Shown: positions 57,201-64,000 of the stretch, piece after piece | How the letters are laid out: every line of letters begins with the position of its first letter | How positions within the stretch are numbered: the stretch's first letter is position 1 | NCBI GenBank assembly: GCA_009780415.1 | Contig: WRAC01000001.1 | Coordinates: 79,049-143,048, forward strand | Source of the DNA: Defluviitaleaceae bacterium | GTDB lineage: Bacteria; Bacillota; Clostridia; Lachnospirales; WRAX01 | Direction: 5' to 3' | Length of the DNA stretch: 64,000 bases | Notes under the pieces: generated by a model | Seen by the model: the letters and a program-made list of their open reading frames with translations, nothing else | Databases searched by the model: none | What the model was told of the DNA's origin: nothing | Translations under genes and position numbers: made by a program

Positions 57201-59428
57201 AGCGCGGCCGACCTGTCAATCGCCTGGAGAAGGCCGTCGCACCGTTCGATTTCCGCCATCATCTGCTTATGCTCACGTAAATCCCGGGCGTAGGTCGCGA
57301 TAAACGCGTCGTCCCCGCGCGTTACGCGCGAAACCGTAACCTCTACGGGAAGGGGAGCCCCGTTTGGCAGCAGATGCATAAATTCCAAGACACAGCGCCC
57401 GTTTTCCATGGCTTCCCGTATGGACCGCTCCATTTTATCAGCCGTCAGCGTGCCGTCGGGCTGGTATTCGGGCAGCAGGCTGCTGAAGCGCCGCGCGTAT
57501 TCGCTTTTGCTCCCCAGCCCGAAAAGCTCCACAACCGTTTCATTGCAATCGAATATAGTAGAGGCATCCTCCCACAGCGTGCAGGCCAAGGGCATCGCGT
57601 TAAGCATCATGCCGGCGTATTCATGGGTCTTGCGGAGTTCGGCCGTTTGGATATTACGGTTTATGGCGCTGGCAATGATAAGGCTTCCCGAGCGCAGGAT
57701 ATCTATATCCTCCTGCGGCAAGGCGTGTTCGGCGCGGCAGTTATCGAAGCTTACAAAACCCCAGAACTGCCCGTGCAAATGTATCGGGACCGCCAGAACC
57801 GATATTGCGCCGTTAAGCTCTGCCCGTTCCTTTTCCGCTCCTTCGGGCATTTTACTGACCGGGCTGTTTACGCATTCATCCCGTAAAAAGCATTCCAGCC
57901 ATAAAGGCGCGTTTGTTTCGTACATAAATGCCGCGCCCGCGCCAATGGCGCTGCCTGCCGCCGCGCCCGCGCCGTTCGTCCATTCATGGGTGAGGATATG
58001 ATGCAGGACGCCGTCCCTCATTTCGTTGCGCCAGATAGATACGCGGTCAACATCCATACAATCGGCAAGGATTTTTAACCCCTTAGGCAGAGACGCCTCA
58101 AAAACGGCCTCGTTTTCCGCGCTAAGCAGCGTCGCCGCCATTGTGTTTACCGCGTGAAGAATCTGAGCCTGTTTCCCTCTCTCATCAGCCAAGGACATAA
58201 GCCTTACGGTATTTTCCCCCAGCCGGTCCCATGAATCCTTCGTTTCCCGCGCCAGCTCACCGATCTCGTCGTCACGCCGCAGGCCGTAAATGCAATCGCT
58301 ATTATGGCCGGATTCGGACATGCTGCGGGTAAGCCTGCCAAGCGGCCCGAACACCAGCCGCTGGGTCAGCGCGGAGCTTGCCGCCGCGTACAGCATAAAC
58401 GCCAGTATAACGGCGATTATGGGCGGCATAAAGCTCATGATATTGAACAACGCGCCGGAACTGTAGAACGTGACGGCTGACCAGCTTGTATTTGGAACGG
58501 GCGCGATGGACATATACCGGAAAGCCCCGTTTCCGCTTCCCAGTTTTACGACATCAGGCTCTACCCGCCCGCCGCAGTATGCCGCGAGGTTTTCCAGATA
58601 CGCGTTTATGGCGGAAGCAAAGGAGGGGTCTGATTTAAGCTCCAGTATATGGCGCTTTTCCTCCGCATCGTCAACTGTTATATCGGCGGTGGGGAGGAAG
58701 GGTTCGGGCAGATGGCTGCTCATCTGGATGGTTCCGCCGCTGTCAATAATAAACGCCGTCACGCTCCGGCTGTCATGCCCCCCGAAAAGCTGTTCGAATA
58801 TATCGTCAAATTGCAAAGCGGAACATATTATGCCAACGGTATTCCCGTCACTGACAACTTTATAATTAATCCACAGGCGTGCCGTGTCCGTAACCTTGTC
58901 TATGTCCATGTTCAGCGTAAAATCGTATTCCGAGTTTACGGCATCAAAAAACCACCGGTCATAGAGCTTGTCCGGGTCTATCACGTTAAACGGCGCGAAA
59001 TCCTCAAAGGGCGCGCCGTTGTCAACCGAATATTCATTCAGCGAATTATGTATAACAAAATACATGCCTTTTATTTGCAGCATATCGGCGTAATGCGTCA
59101 TTTTCTGATACGCGGCGCGCTTTTTATCGGGGTTTCCTTCATCCGCGAACCACGCGGTTATTTCATCAGCGCCCGCCGCGTGCCGTATAAGGAAAATCTC
59201 TTTATTCAAATGGGTGTTTAATATATCCACCGTTTCCATTGAAAAAAAACGGACATAGTCCATCGATGCCCGGTCCGCTGCCGTATAACTCATAAAAGCG
59301 CTGGCTGCCGCCATTATCACCAGAATTATAACAATAAAGGATATATTGATGTTCCTGAATCTGGAAGCCAGCTTATTCGGGGTCCCCTTCCCGGGCTTTC
59401 CCGCCGCCGCAGAATCATCCATAGCCAT
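54215..59428 (-). CDS. 1737-aa multi-sensor hybrid histidine kinase (Cache-like, GAF x2, PAS x3, HK, REC, HPt)
   Basis: TM/extracellular N-terminus; two GAF-like units (VDRVSIWRN..., VDRGYIWKN...); TLFDSIP PAS repeats; MSHEIRTPMNSIVG; RLAHSLKNNAGQL. Confidence 0.87.
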   Translation of the reverse strand: MAMDDSAAAGKPGKGTPNKLASRFRNINISFIVIILVIMAAASAFMSYTAADRASMDYVRFFSMETVDILNTHLNKEIFLIRHAAGADEITAWFADEGNPDKKRAAYQKMTHYADMLQIKGMYFVIHNSLNEYSVDNGAPFEDFAPFNVIDPDKLYDRWFFDAVNSEYDFTLNMDIDKVTDTARLWINYKVVSDGNTVGIICSALQFDDIFEQLFGGHDSRSVTAFIIDSGGTIQMSSHLPEPFLPTADITVDDAEEKRHILELKSDPSFASAINAYLENLAAYCGGRVEPDVVKLGSGNGAFRYMSIAPVPNTSWSAVTFYSSGALFNIMSFMPPIIAVILAFMLYAAASSALTQRLVFGPLGRLTRSMSESGHNSDCIYGLRRDDEIGELARETKDSWDRLGENTVRLMSLADERGKQAQILHAVNTMAATLLSAENEAVFEASLPKGLKILADCMDVDRVSIWRNEMRDGVLHHILTHEWTNGAGAAAGSAIGAGAAFMYETNAPLWLECFLRDECVNSPVSKMPEGAEKERAELNGAISVLAVPIHLHGQFWGFVSFDNCRAEHALPQEDIDILRSGSLIIASAINRNIQTAELRKTHEYAGMMLNAMPLACTLWEDASTIFDCNETVVELFGLGSKSEYARRFSSLLPEYQPDGTLTADKMERSIREAMENGRCVLEFMHLLPNGAPLPVEVTVSRVTRGDDAFIATYARDLREHKQMMAEIERCDGLLQAIDRSAALLLDTKESEFEDNLYRSMEMMAVAVGVDRGYIWKNHVYEGELYSSQIYEWYDSSALKQGDAFTQNINYRGTMPDWEEALSNGRCVNGMARDMAPPTREFLSGTQVLSVFAAPIFMKEKFWGFAGFDDCHTERTFSEREASILRSGCLLIGNAFLRHDMTRSMHETSLKLEDRTRVLEMQTATLTTLFDSIPAHIFAKDLNLDYTECNRSMLEHFGLNKEDVIGKDDVNGIKVPAEVAEKFRAIDRRVIGEGRIIVVEDPVPGVLGEHFIYEIIKAPLILSGSVIGVLGISFDITERKEAERKLELQTATLTTLFDSIPDIIVAKDMDLRYTHYNKAFSRHFGGNGDFMGKTDADGLGLPAETVDRLNEIDRLVISERRAHAEDGFLPAADGSVPYFETIKTPLIVNDKVIGVLGIARDITKRKEMEAAVVAASRSKSVFLANMSHEIRTPMNSIVGFSELALDNGNPPNTQDYLTKIKDNSQWLLQIINDILDISKIESGKLELENIPFDMSEMFASCRTVIMPKTIEKGLALHFYAEPSVGKVLYGDPTRLRQVLVNLLSNAVKFTGSGLIKMQASVKEIKTDSVTMYFEVKDSGIGITEEQMTRIFDPFTQAETGTTRKYGGTGLGLAITKNIIEVMGGKLYVDSIPGVGSKFSFEITFDAADSGGGDVPVEKILFDDLEKPTFEGDVLLCEDNGMNQQVITEHLARVGLKTTVAANGKIGVEMVKNRAVKGEKQFDLVFMDIHMPVMDGLEASAKINEFDPGIPVVAMTANIMTNDRELYQSLGMTDCVGKPFTSQELWRCLMKYFKPVIWQKEDTARRERADDELRQRLINNFVESNKNKCGEIAEALNAGDITLAHRLAHSLKNNAGQLKKARLRQAAEEVESHLADGMNLAAPAHIKALETELNAVLAELTPLAREPVLPASPVKPLDETALRELLDKLEPLLVNCDVECLAFAGSLRAVPGSGELTRHIENMDFVHAMNAFNELRNIY

Positions 59429-59441
59429 ACCTCCGCGTAAA

Positions 59442-60467
59442 TTACTGAATCCGCCTGCTCGCTTCTAATAATTTTCCGTTTATCTTATTGAAGACATCCG
59501 CGATAAGCGGGTCGAAATGCCTGCCCGAATCCTCCATTATTATGTTTGCCGCTTGTTCGTGGGTAAAGGCTTTTTTATACGGCCTTTCGGAAGTGAGCGC
59601 GTCGTACACGTCAACAAACGCCATTATCCTCCCGTGCAGCGGTATGTCCGTTTCCTTCAGGCCGTAGGGATACCCGCCGCCGTTCCATTTTTCATGGTGA
59701 TAGGCCGTGAACAGCTTGGCGCTGTGCAGGAACTCCGCGTCGCCCGTACGGGATATCATCTGGTCTATGATCCGCTCCCCCGCCGCGCAATGTGATTTTA
59801 TGACAGTAAACTCCTCGGCTGTCAGTTTGTCGGGTTTATTTAATATACTGTCGGGGATGGCTATTTTACCCAAATCATGCAAACGCGCCGATGAAACAAC
59901 CGAATCCAGGTTCCACCCGCGCATCTCGTCCATGTACAGCGCTTCTTCCATCATGGCTTCCATAAGGATCCGGACATATACGGCGGTGCGTTCGATATGC
60001 CCCCCCGTATTCGAGTCCCTGTTTTCAACGACATCCGCCAAGGTGAACACAATGCCGTTTTGCATCCGTACAAGCTTCGCCGTGCGTTCGCGGATCAGCT
60101 CGTCGATGTCCAGATGGTTTTTTATGCGGTTTAACAGCACCGGCTCCGAGAACGGCTTCGAAACAAAATCCACGGCCCCCAGCTCGATACCGTGGGCTTC
60201 GTTGGCGGAATCCGACAAGCCCGTAAGGAAAATAACCGGTATCCCCGCGTACAGATCATCGGCCTTCAATTTTTTCATAGCGTCAAACCCGCTCATTTCC
60301 GGCATTTCCACATCCAATAAAATCAAATCGGGCCTGAACCTTTCAAAGGTCTTAAACATTTTCGCGGCGGACGTAAGGGATATCACACGGTAGTATTTCG
60401 ACAACGCGTCCTCCGCCATGGTCAGGTTCGTATCGTTGTCGTCTACAATAAAGATTATTTTTTTCAT
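59442..60467 (-). CDS. REC-HD-GYP cyclic-di-GMP phosphodiesterase-like response regulator
   Basis: DLILLDVEMPEMSG; ARLHDLGKIAIPDSILNKP; HHEKWNGGGYPYGL. Confidence 0.92.
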   Translation of the reverse strand: MKKIIFIVDDNDTNLTMAEDALSKYYRVISLTSAAKMFKTFERFRPDLILLDVEMPEMSGFDAMKKLKADDLYAGIPVIFLTGLSDSANEAHGIELGAVDFVSKPFSEPVLLNRIKNHLDIDELIRERTAKLVRMQNGIVFTLADVVENRDSNTGGHIERTAVYVRILMEAMMEEALYMDEMRGWNLDSVVSSARLHDLGKIAIPDSILNKPDKLTAEEFTVIKSHCAAGERIIDQMISRTGDAEFLHSAKLFTAYHHEKWNGGGYPYGLKETDIPLHGRIMAFVDVYDALTSERPYKKAFTHEQAANIIMEDSGRHFDPLIADVFNKINGKLLEASRRIQ

Positions 60468-60559
60468 AACAAGCATCCCCAATTCGTTTTATCCGGCTAA
60501 CGTTTAACATGCTGTTTTTTCTCCGTATAATCACCCCGGGACACGCGATTACACCCTAT

Positions 60560-60588
60560 ATCATATTATTATAAGCTATAATTGTCAA
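60560..60588 (-). promoter_or_regulatory. Consensus-like sigma-A promoter for the signalling operon
   Basis: Minus strand TTGACA (60583-60588), 17-nt spacer, TATGAT (60560-60565). Confidence 0.7.
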
Positions 60589-60659
60589 GCTTGCGCCGTG
60601 TTATTTGAGTATTTGCGTTTAACTGACAATATGGTATACTTTAATTGAAGGAGGCGGTC

Positions 60660-61313
60660 ATTATACCCAGAAACAAGTATCCTGAAGAAACCGTAAAAAA
60701 GATTTTAGACGAATCCTTGAAGCTGTTCCTTGAAAAGGGTTATGAGCAAACCACCGTACTGGATATTATCGGTAACCTTGGAGGGCTGACCCGAGGCGCG
60801 TTCTATCACCATTTCAAGTCGAAGGACGATGTGCTGGAAGCCTTGCTGGTAAAATTGTTTCAGGAGGTCAACCCCTTTGAGAAAGTGAAGCATGAACATG
60901 GGCTGAACGGCCTTGACAAGATTAAAATGGTATTTAAGTATAGCGTAGTAAGGGGGTTTGCGGACGAGAAAAAAGCGGTTATAGATAAATTGGCCTTGCC
61001 CCTGTTATCCAGCCCGCGTTTTTTGGCTGAGCAGGTGAAAAGCACGCAGGAAGTTTCGCTGATGCTGCAAACCCTTATAGAGGAGGGAATGGCGGACGGC
61101 TCCATCCGGCCCGGCAACGCCAAAGCCATATCGGAAGTTACCATGCTTCTTTTCAATATCTGGATGATCCCAACGGTCTATCCCTGTGACGCACAGGAGG
61201 CAAACGCAAAAATATCGGTGATTAAGCAAATACTTGACACCCTTGGCGTTCCCATTATCGACGGGGATTTATTGGAAGGTTTTGAAGATTTGGCGGCGCT
61301 TGACTATTCATAA
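60660..61313 (+). CDS. TetR family regulator; probable ATT or ATA start just after AGGAGG
   Basis: ETVKKILDESLKLFLEKGYEQTTVLDIIGNLGGLTRGAFYHHFKSKDDVLEALL. Confidence 0.87.
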   Translation: MIPRNKYPEETVKKILDESLKLFLEKGYEQTTVLDIIGNLGGLTRGAFYHHFKSKDDVLEALLVKLFQEVNPFEKVKHEHGLNGLDKIKMVFKYSVVRGFADEKKAVIDKLALPLLSSPRFLAEQVKSTQEVSLMLQTLIEEGMADGSIRPGNAKAISEVTMLLFNIWMIPTVYPCDAQEANAKISVIKQILDTLGVPIIDGDLLEGFEDLAALDYS

Positions 61314-61388
61314 TAAAAAATCTCTCTCTTTTTCAAACTATACATACATGCACCACGTATATATGTATAAAAAAAGGGGGAATACACA

Positions 61389-62336
61389 TTGCAACAAACG
61401 GATCATATTATTACGGTCAAAAATCTGAAAAAATCTTTCAAGAACGTACATGTCCTCAAAGGCGTCAGTTTCAGCGTTAGGAAGGGCAGCATCTTTGCCC
61501 TCCTCGGTTCAAACGGCGCGGGAAAGACAACGGCAGTCAGGATTCTCTCCACATTATCGAAGCCCGACGGCGGCACCGTCAGCATCTGCGGTTTTGACGC
61601 GTTACGCCGGCCGGATAACGTGAGGGGCTGTATCAGCCTTACGGGCCAATACGCGGCGGTGGACGAGGCTTTGACGGGAAGGGAAAATCTGATACTGATC
61701 GGGGCGCTCAGGCGCCTGCCGGATACAGAGAAAAAGGCCGGCCGGCTCCTTGCCGCTTTCCGGCTGGAGGACGCGGCTAAGCGGCGGGTATCGGCATATT
61801 CCGGCGGTATGCGCCGCCGTTTGGATATCGCCATGAGCCTGATGGGCAGCCCTAAGGTTATTTTCCTTGACGAACCTACCACCGGCCTTGACCCCCAAAG
61901 CCGCATCGCCATGTGGGAGACGGTAAAAGAGCTGGCAAACGGGGGCACAACCGTATTCCTGACCACGCAATATCTGGAAGAAGCGGAATACCTGGCTGAC
62001 CATATCGCAATTTTACACGAGGGGACAATAACCGCCGAAGGCACCTCCGATGAACTAAAGACCGTGCTGCCCCAGCAAAGCATCCGGCTTGACTTCCATA
62101 TAAACAGCGATAAGGAACGCGCGCTTACGATATTTAACGGCTACCGCTGCAAGGGAGAGCTTGGTTCGCCCGCGCCCGCCATCGAAGTCTCCACAGACGG
62201 CAGCTCCGCGCAATTCGCCGATATCCTGACACGCCTGAACAACGAAAACATCCCCATCGTCAAATTTACACAGCAATTGCCGACACTGGAGGATGTATTC
62301 TTAACATTAATAGGCGAAAAAAAGGAGGGTGAATAA
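61389..62336 (+). CDS. ABC transporter ATP-binding protein (DrrA-like)
   Basis: LLGSNGAGKTTAVRILSTL; YSGGMRRRLDIAMSLM; IFLDEPTTGLDPQSR; TTG start after GGGGG. Confidence 0.92.
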   Translation: MQQTDHIITVKNLKKSFKNVHVLKGVSFSVRKGSIFALLGSNGAGKTTAVRILSTLSKPDGGTVSICGFDALRRPDNVRGCISLTGQYAAVDEALTGRENLILIGALRRLPDTEKKAGRLLAAFRLEDAAKRRVSAYSGGMRRRLDIAMSLMGSPKVIFLDEPTTGLDPQSRIAMWETVKELANGGTTVFLTTQYLEEAEYLADHIAILHEGTITAEGTSDELKTVLPQQSIRLDFHINSDKERALTIFNGYRCKGELGSPAPAIEVSTDGSSAQFADILTRLNNENIPIVKFTQQLPTLEDVFLTLIGEKKEGE

Positions 62337-62338
62337 TT

Positions 62339-63094
62339 ATGCGGGTCATATCAAACTCATTCGTAATGTTCAAGCGTTGTCTGCTTACCTCGCTCCGGAA
62401 CCCGGAAGCCATCGGCACCGCGATATTCGTGCCCGCCATCGTTATGCTGCTCTTCGGATTGATTTTCGGCAATGTAATGGATGTGGGGGATTATACTTAC
62501 ATCGACTTTATTGTGCCGGGCATTATTTTGCAAACGGTTGCCCAGGCCGTGACCTCCGCCGCCATAAACGTCAACAACGACATGACGAAGGGCATTATGG
62601 ACCGTTTCCGCTCCATGGATATCGCCAAGTCCGCCGTGCTTACGGGCCATGTGCTGGCGGCGGTTGTGCGGAATATAATCGCCACGGCCATCGTCATCGG
62701 GGTTGCCGCCGCCATCGGTTTCCGCCCTCAGGCAAGCTTTACGGATTGGTTAATCATCGCGGGCGTACTTGTCCTGTATATGCTTGCCATAACATGGATA
62801 GCCGTTATTTGCGGCCTGCTTGCAAAAACTCCCGAAAGTGCCGGATCCATGCCTTTTCTGCTCTTCGTCCTTCCCTACGTCAGCTCTGGGTTCGTGCCTG
62901 TCGAAACATTGCCAAGCGGCTTAAAATGGTTCGCGGAAAGGCAGCCCATGACGCCGATTATAGACAGCTTGCGCTCCCTGATGCTGAACATGCCCGCCGG
63001 AGGTACTTTAACCCTCGCGCTGATATGGAGCGCCGGTATCATCATTGCCGCTTTCACCATCGCCGTGCAGATTTACAAACGTAAATTGTCATAA
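62339..63094 (+). CDS. ABC-2 type transporter permease (DrrB-like)
   Basis: Six hydrophobic segments; YTYIDFIVPGIILQTV; FLLFVLPYVSSGFVPVETLP. Confidence 0.9.
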   Translation: MRVISNSFVMFKRCLLTSLRNPEAIGTAIFVPAIVMLLFGLIFGNVMDVGDYTYIDFIVPGIILQTVAQAVTSAAINVNNDMTKGIMDRFRSMDIAKSAVLTGHVLAAVVRNIIATAIVIGVAAAIGFRPQASFTDWLIIAGVLVLYMLAITWIAVICGLLAKTPESAGSMPFLLFVLPYVSSGFVPVETLPSGLKWFAERQPMTPIIDSLRSLMLNMPAGGTLTLALIWSAGIIIAAFTIAVQIYKRKLS

Positions 63095-63140
63095 ATAGTT
63101 CGCCCCTGCAAAATGCCGATAATATGCGGTTAATTTTCGC

Positions 63141-63186
63141 AGGGGCGAGCTGTGACCGCCCGAAACCGTCGTTTGTCAACAATCTG
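63141..63186 (-). repeat. R3 repeat copy 2 (inverted)
   Basis: aggggcgagctgtgaccgcccgaaaccgtcgtttgtcaacaatctg. Confidence 0.8.
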
Positions 63187-63222
63187 ACCCCTTCCGAAAG
63201 GTTATTTTGGAAGGGGTCTTGT
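63186..63222 (+). terminator. Putative terminator
   Basis: GACCCCTTCC...GGAAGGGGTC stem followed by TTGTC. Confidence 0.6.
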
Positions 63223-63252
63223 CTAGGGAAGGCTTTGTGTCCGCCTTTTTTC

Positions 63253-63477
63253 TTACGCCAATTTTAATCCTTGTAAATAATTATTAATCTCTTCCGCCAA
63301 TTCGTCCGCGTTCGCTCCGTGCGCGCCGGCGGCCTGTTCAAGGGTCTCGCCCCGCGCGGACGGGCAGCCGACGCAGCGCATACCGCTTTTCATCAATATT
63401 TCGGCTATGCCGCTTCCGGGGTCCATTTGTAAAAGCTCGTGGATAATCATGTCTTTTGTCGCCTGTGCCATTCGCAT
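63253..63477 (-). CDS. DUF1858 family protein
   Basis: IIHELLQMDPGSGIAEILMKSGMRCVGCPSARGETLEQAAGAHG. Confidence 0.85.
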   Translation of the reverse strand: MRMAQATKDMIIHELLQMDPGSGIAEILMKSGMRCVGCPSARGETLEQAAGAHGANADELAEEINNYLQGLKLA

Positions 63478-63536
63478 TACTCCTTAGTGTTATTTAACGC
63501 GAGTTCGATGAGCGTTCTGTGCCCATCGGACTTACA

Positions 63537-64000
63537 TTACTTAATGGATCTTATTGACGGGAAGTAACTAAAAATTACCTTGCCCAGGATTTTATCCTTT
63601 TCCACAAAAGTGTTTCTCCAGGAACGGGAATCCTCTGAATTCCGCCGGTTGTCCCCCAGCATAAAATAGGAATCCTCCGGCACGATAAACGGCCCCATGT
63701 TTTCTACTTTCACACTGCTTATATAGGTTTCGTCTTCAAGCTCCGTGCCGTTGATAAACACTTTCCCGCTTTTTATTTCAACGTAATCCCCGGGTAAACC
63801 GATTATACGCTTGACATACAGCTTTTCCTCGTTATCCGGGTACTTGAACACAATAACGTCCAAGCGCTCCGGTTCGGAAAAGAGGTAGGACAGCCTGAAA
63901 GCTACTATGCGGCTTTCCTCCTGTATTGTGTTAAGCATGGAGCCGGAAGGGACGGTGGCGTTTACAATTACATAATGGCCCAGCAGAAAGGCCGCGCCGA
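63537..64000 (-). CDS. lepB: Signal peptidase I, N-terminus beyond the window
   Basis: Reverse-strand frame reads VPSGSMLNTI (catalytic Ser), KRIIGLPGDYVEIKSGKVFINGTEL (Lys region), GDNRRNSEDSR. Confidence 0.9.
   Translation of the reverse strand, partial: GAAFLLGHYVIVNATVPSGSMLNTIQEESRIVAFRLSYLFSEPERLDVIVFKYPDNEEKLYVKRIIGLPGDYVEIKSGKVFINGTELEDETYISSVKVENMGPFIVPEDSYFMLGDNRRNSEDSRSWRNTFVEKDKILGKVIFSYFPSIRSIK

Noticed and set aside
62329-63084. 251-aa ORF in another + frame overlapping the DrrB permease
   Set aside because: Arg/His/Cys-rich translation of a real membrane-protein gene; the 62339-63094 frame has the TM pattern and family motifs.
1-64000. CRISPR array, retron/DGR reverse transcriptase, or classic defence island
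   Set aside because: No regularly spaced direct repeats, no RT or Cas-like ORFs found. The Uma2 protein alone is not enough to call a defence system.
1-64000. tRNA, rRNA or well-known riboswitches
   Set aside because: No convincing cloverleaf with tRNA consensus, rRNA tract or recognised riboswitch core could be supported by eye; a tRNAscan-SE/Infernal run would settle it.

Overview
The window looks like a Firmicutes/Clostridia-type chromosome segment (inferred from gene content only). Positions 1 to ~8.2 kb hold part of a siphovirus-like prophage, mostly on the minus strand: head-tail proteins, capsid, scaffold, portal, TerL, a putative TerS, an ArpU/DUF1492-like regulator, a DnaD/Lin1244-type replication protein, and a divergent XRE repressor with a clear operator/promoter. 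Next come a 1460-aa 2-hydroxyacyl-CoA dehydratase activase-like protein, a Uma2 nuclease and ordinary metabolic and transport genes: DUF1576, C39-like protease, PduO, galM, gdhA, pyk, rhamnulokinase, fucI, BlaI/M56, ABC/two-component operons and DrrAB. A six-gene signalling operon (46.0-60.5 kb) encodes three hybrid histidine kinases, one with an [FeFe]-hydrogenase-like sensor, plus dual-REC, REC-GGDEF and REC-HD-GYP proteins. The strongest unexplained signal is a short word, AACCGAA(T/A)/(A/T)TTCGGTT. I counted about 88 ACCGAA/TTCGGT hits by eye in the first ~14.7 kb and about 14 in the remaining ~49 kb. The same word forms the 13-bp inverted-repeat operator over the prophage early promoter. 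Other notable structure: several families of hairpin or cloverleaf repeats placed just upstream of ribosome-binding sites, one of them also inside a coding sequence; a repeat pair whose terminal stems covary; a homopolymer-split M56 sensor gene; and a type I holin-like toxin locus. All counts were made by eye, and no database searches were run.
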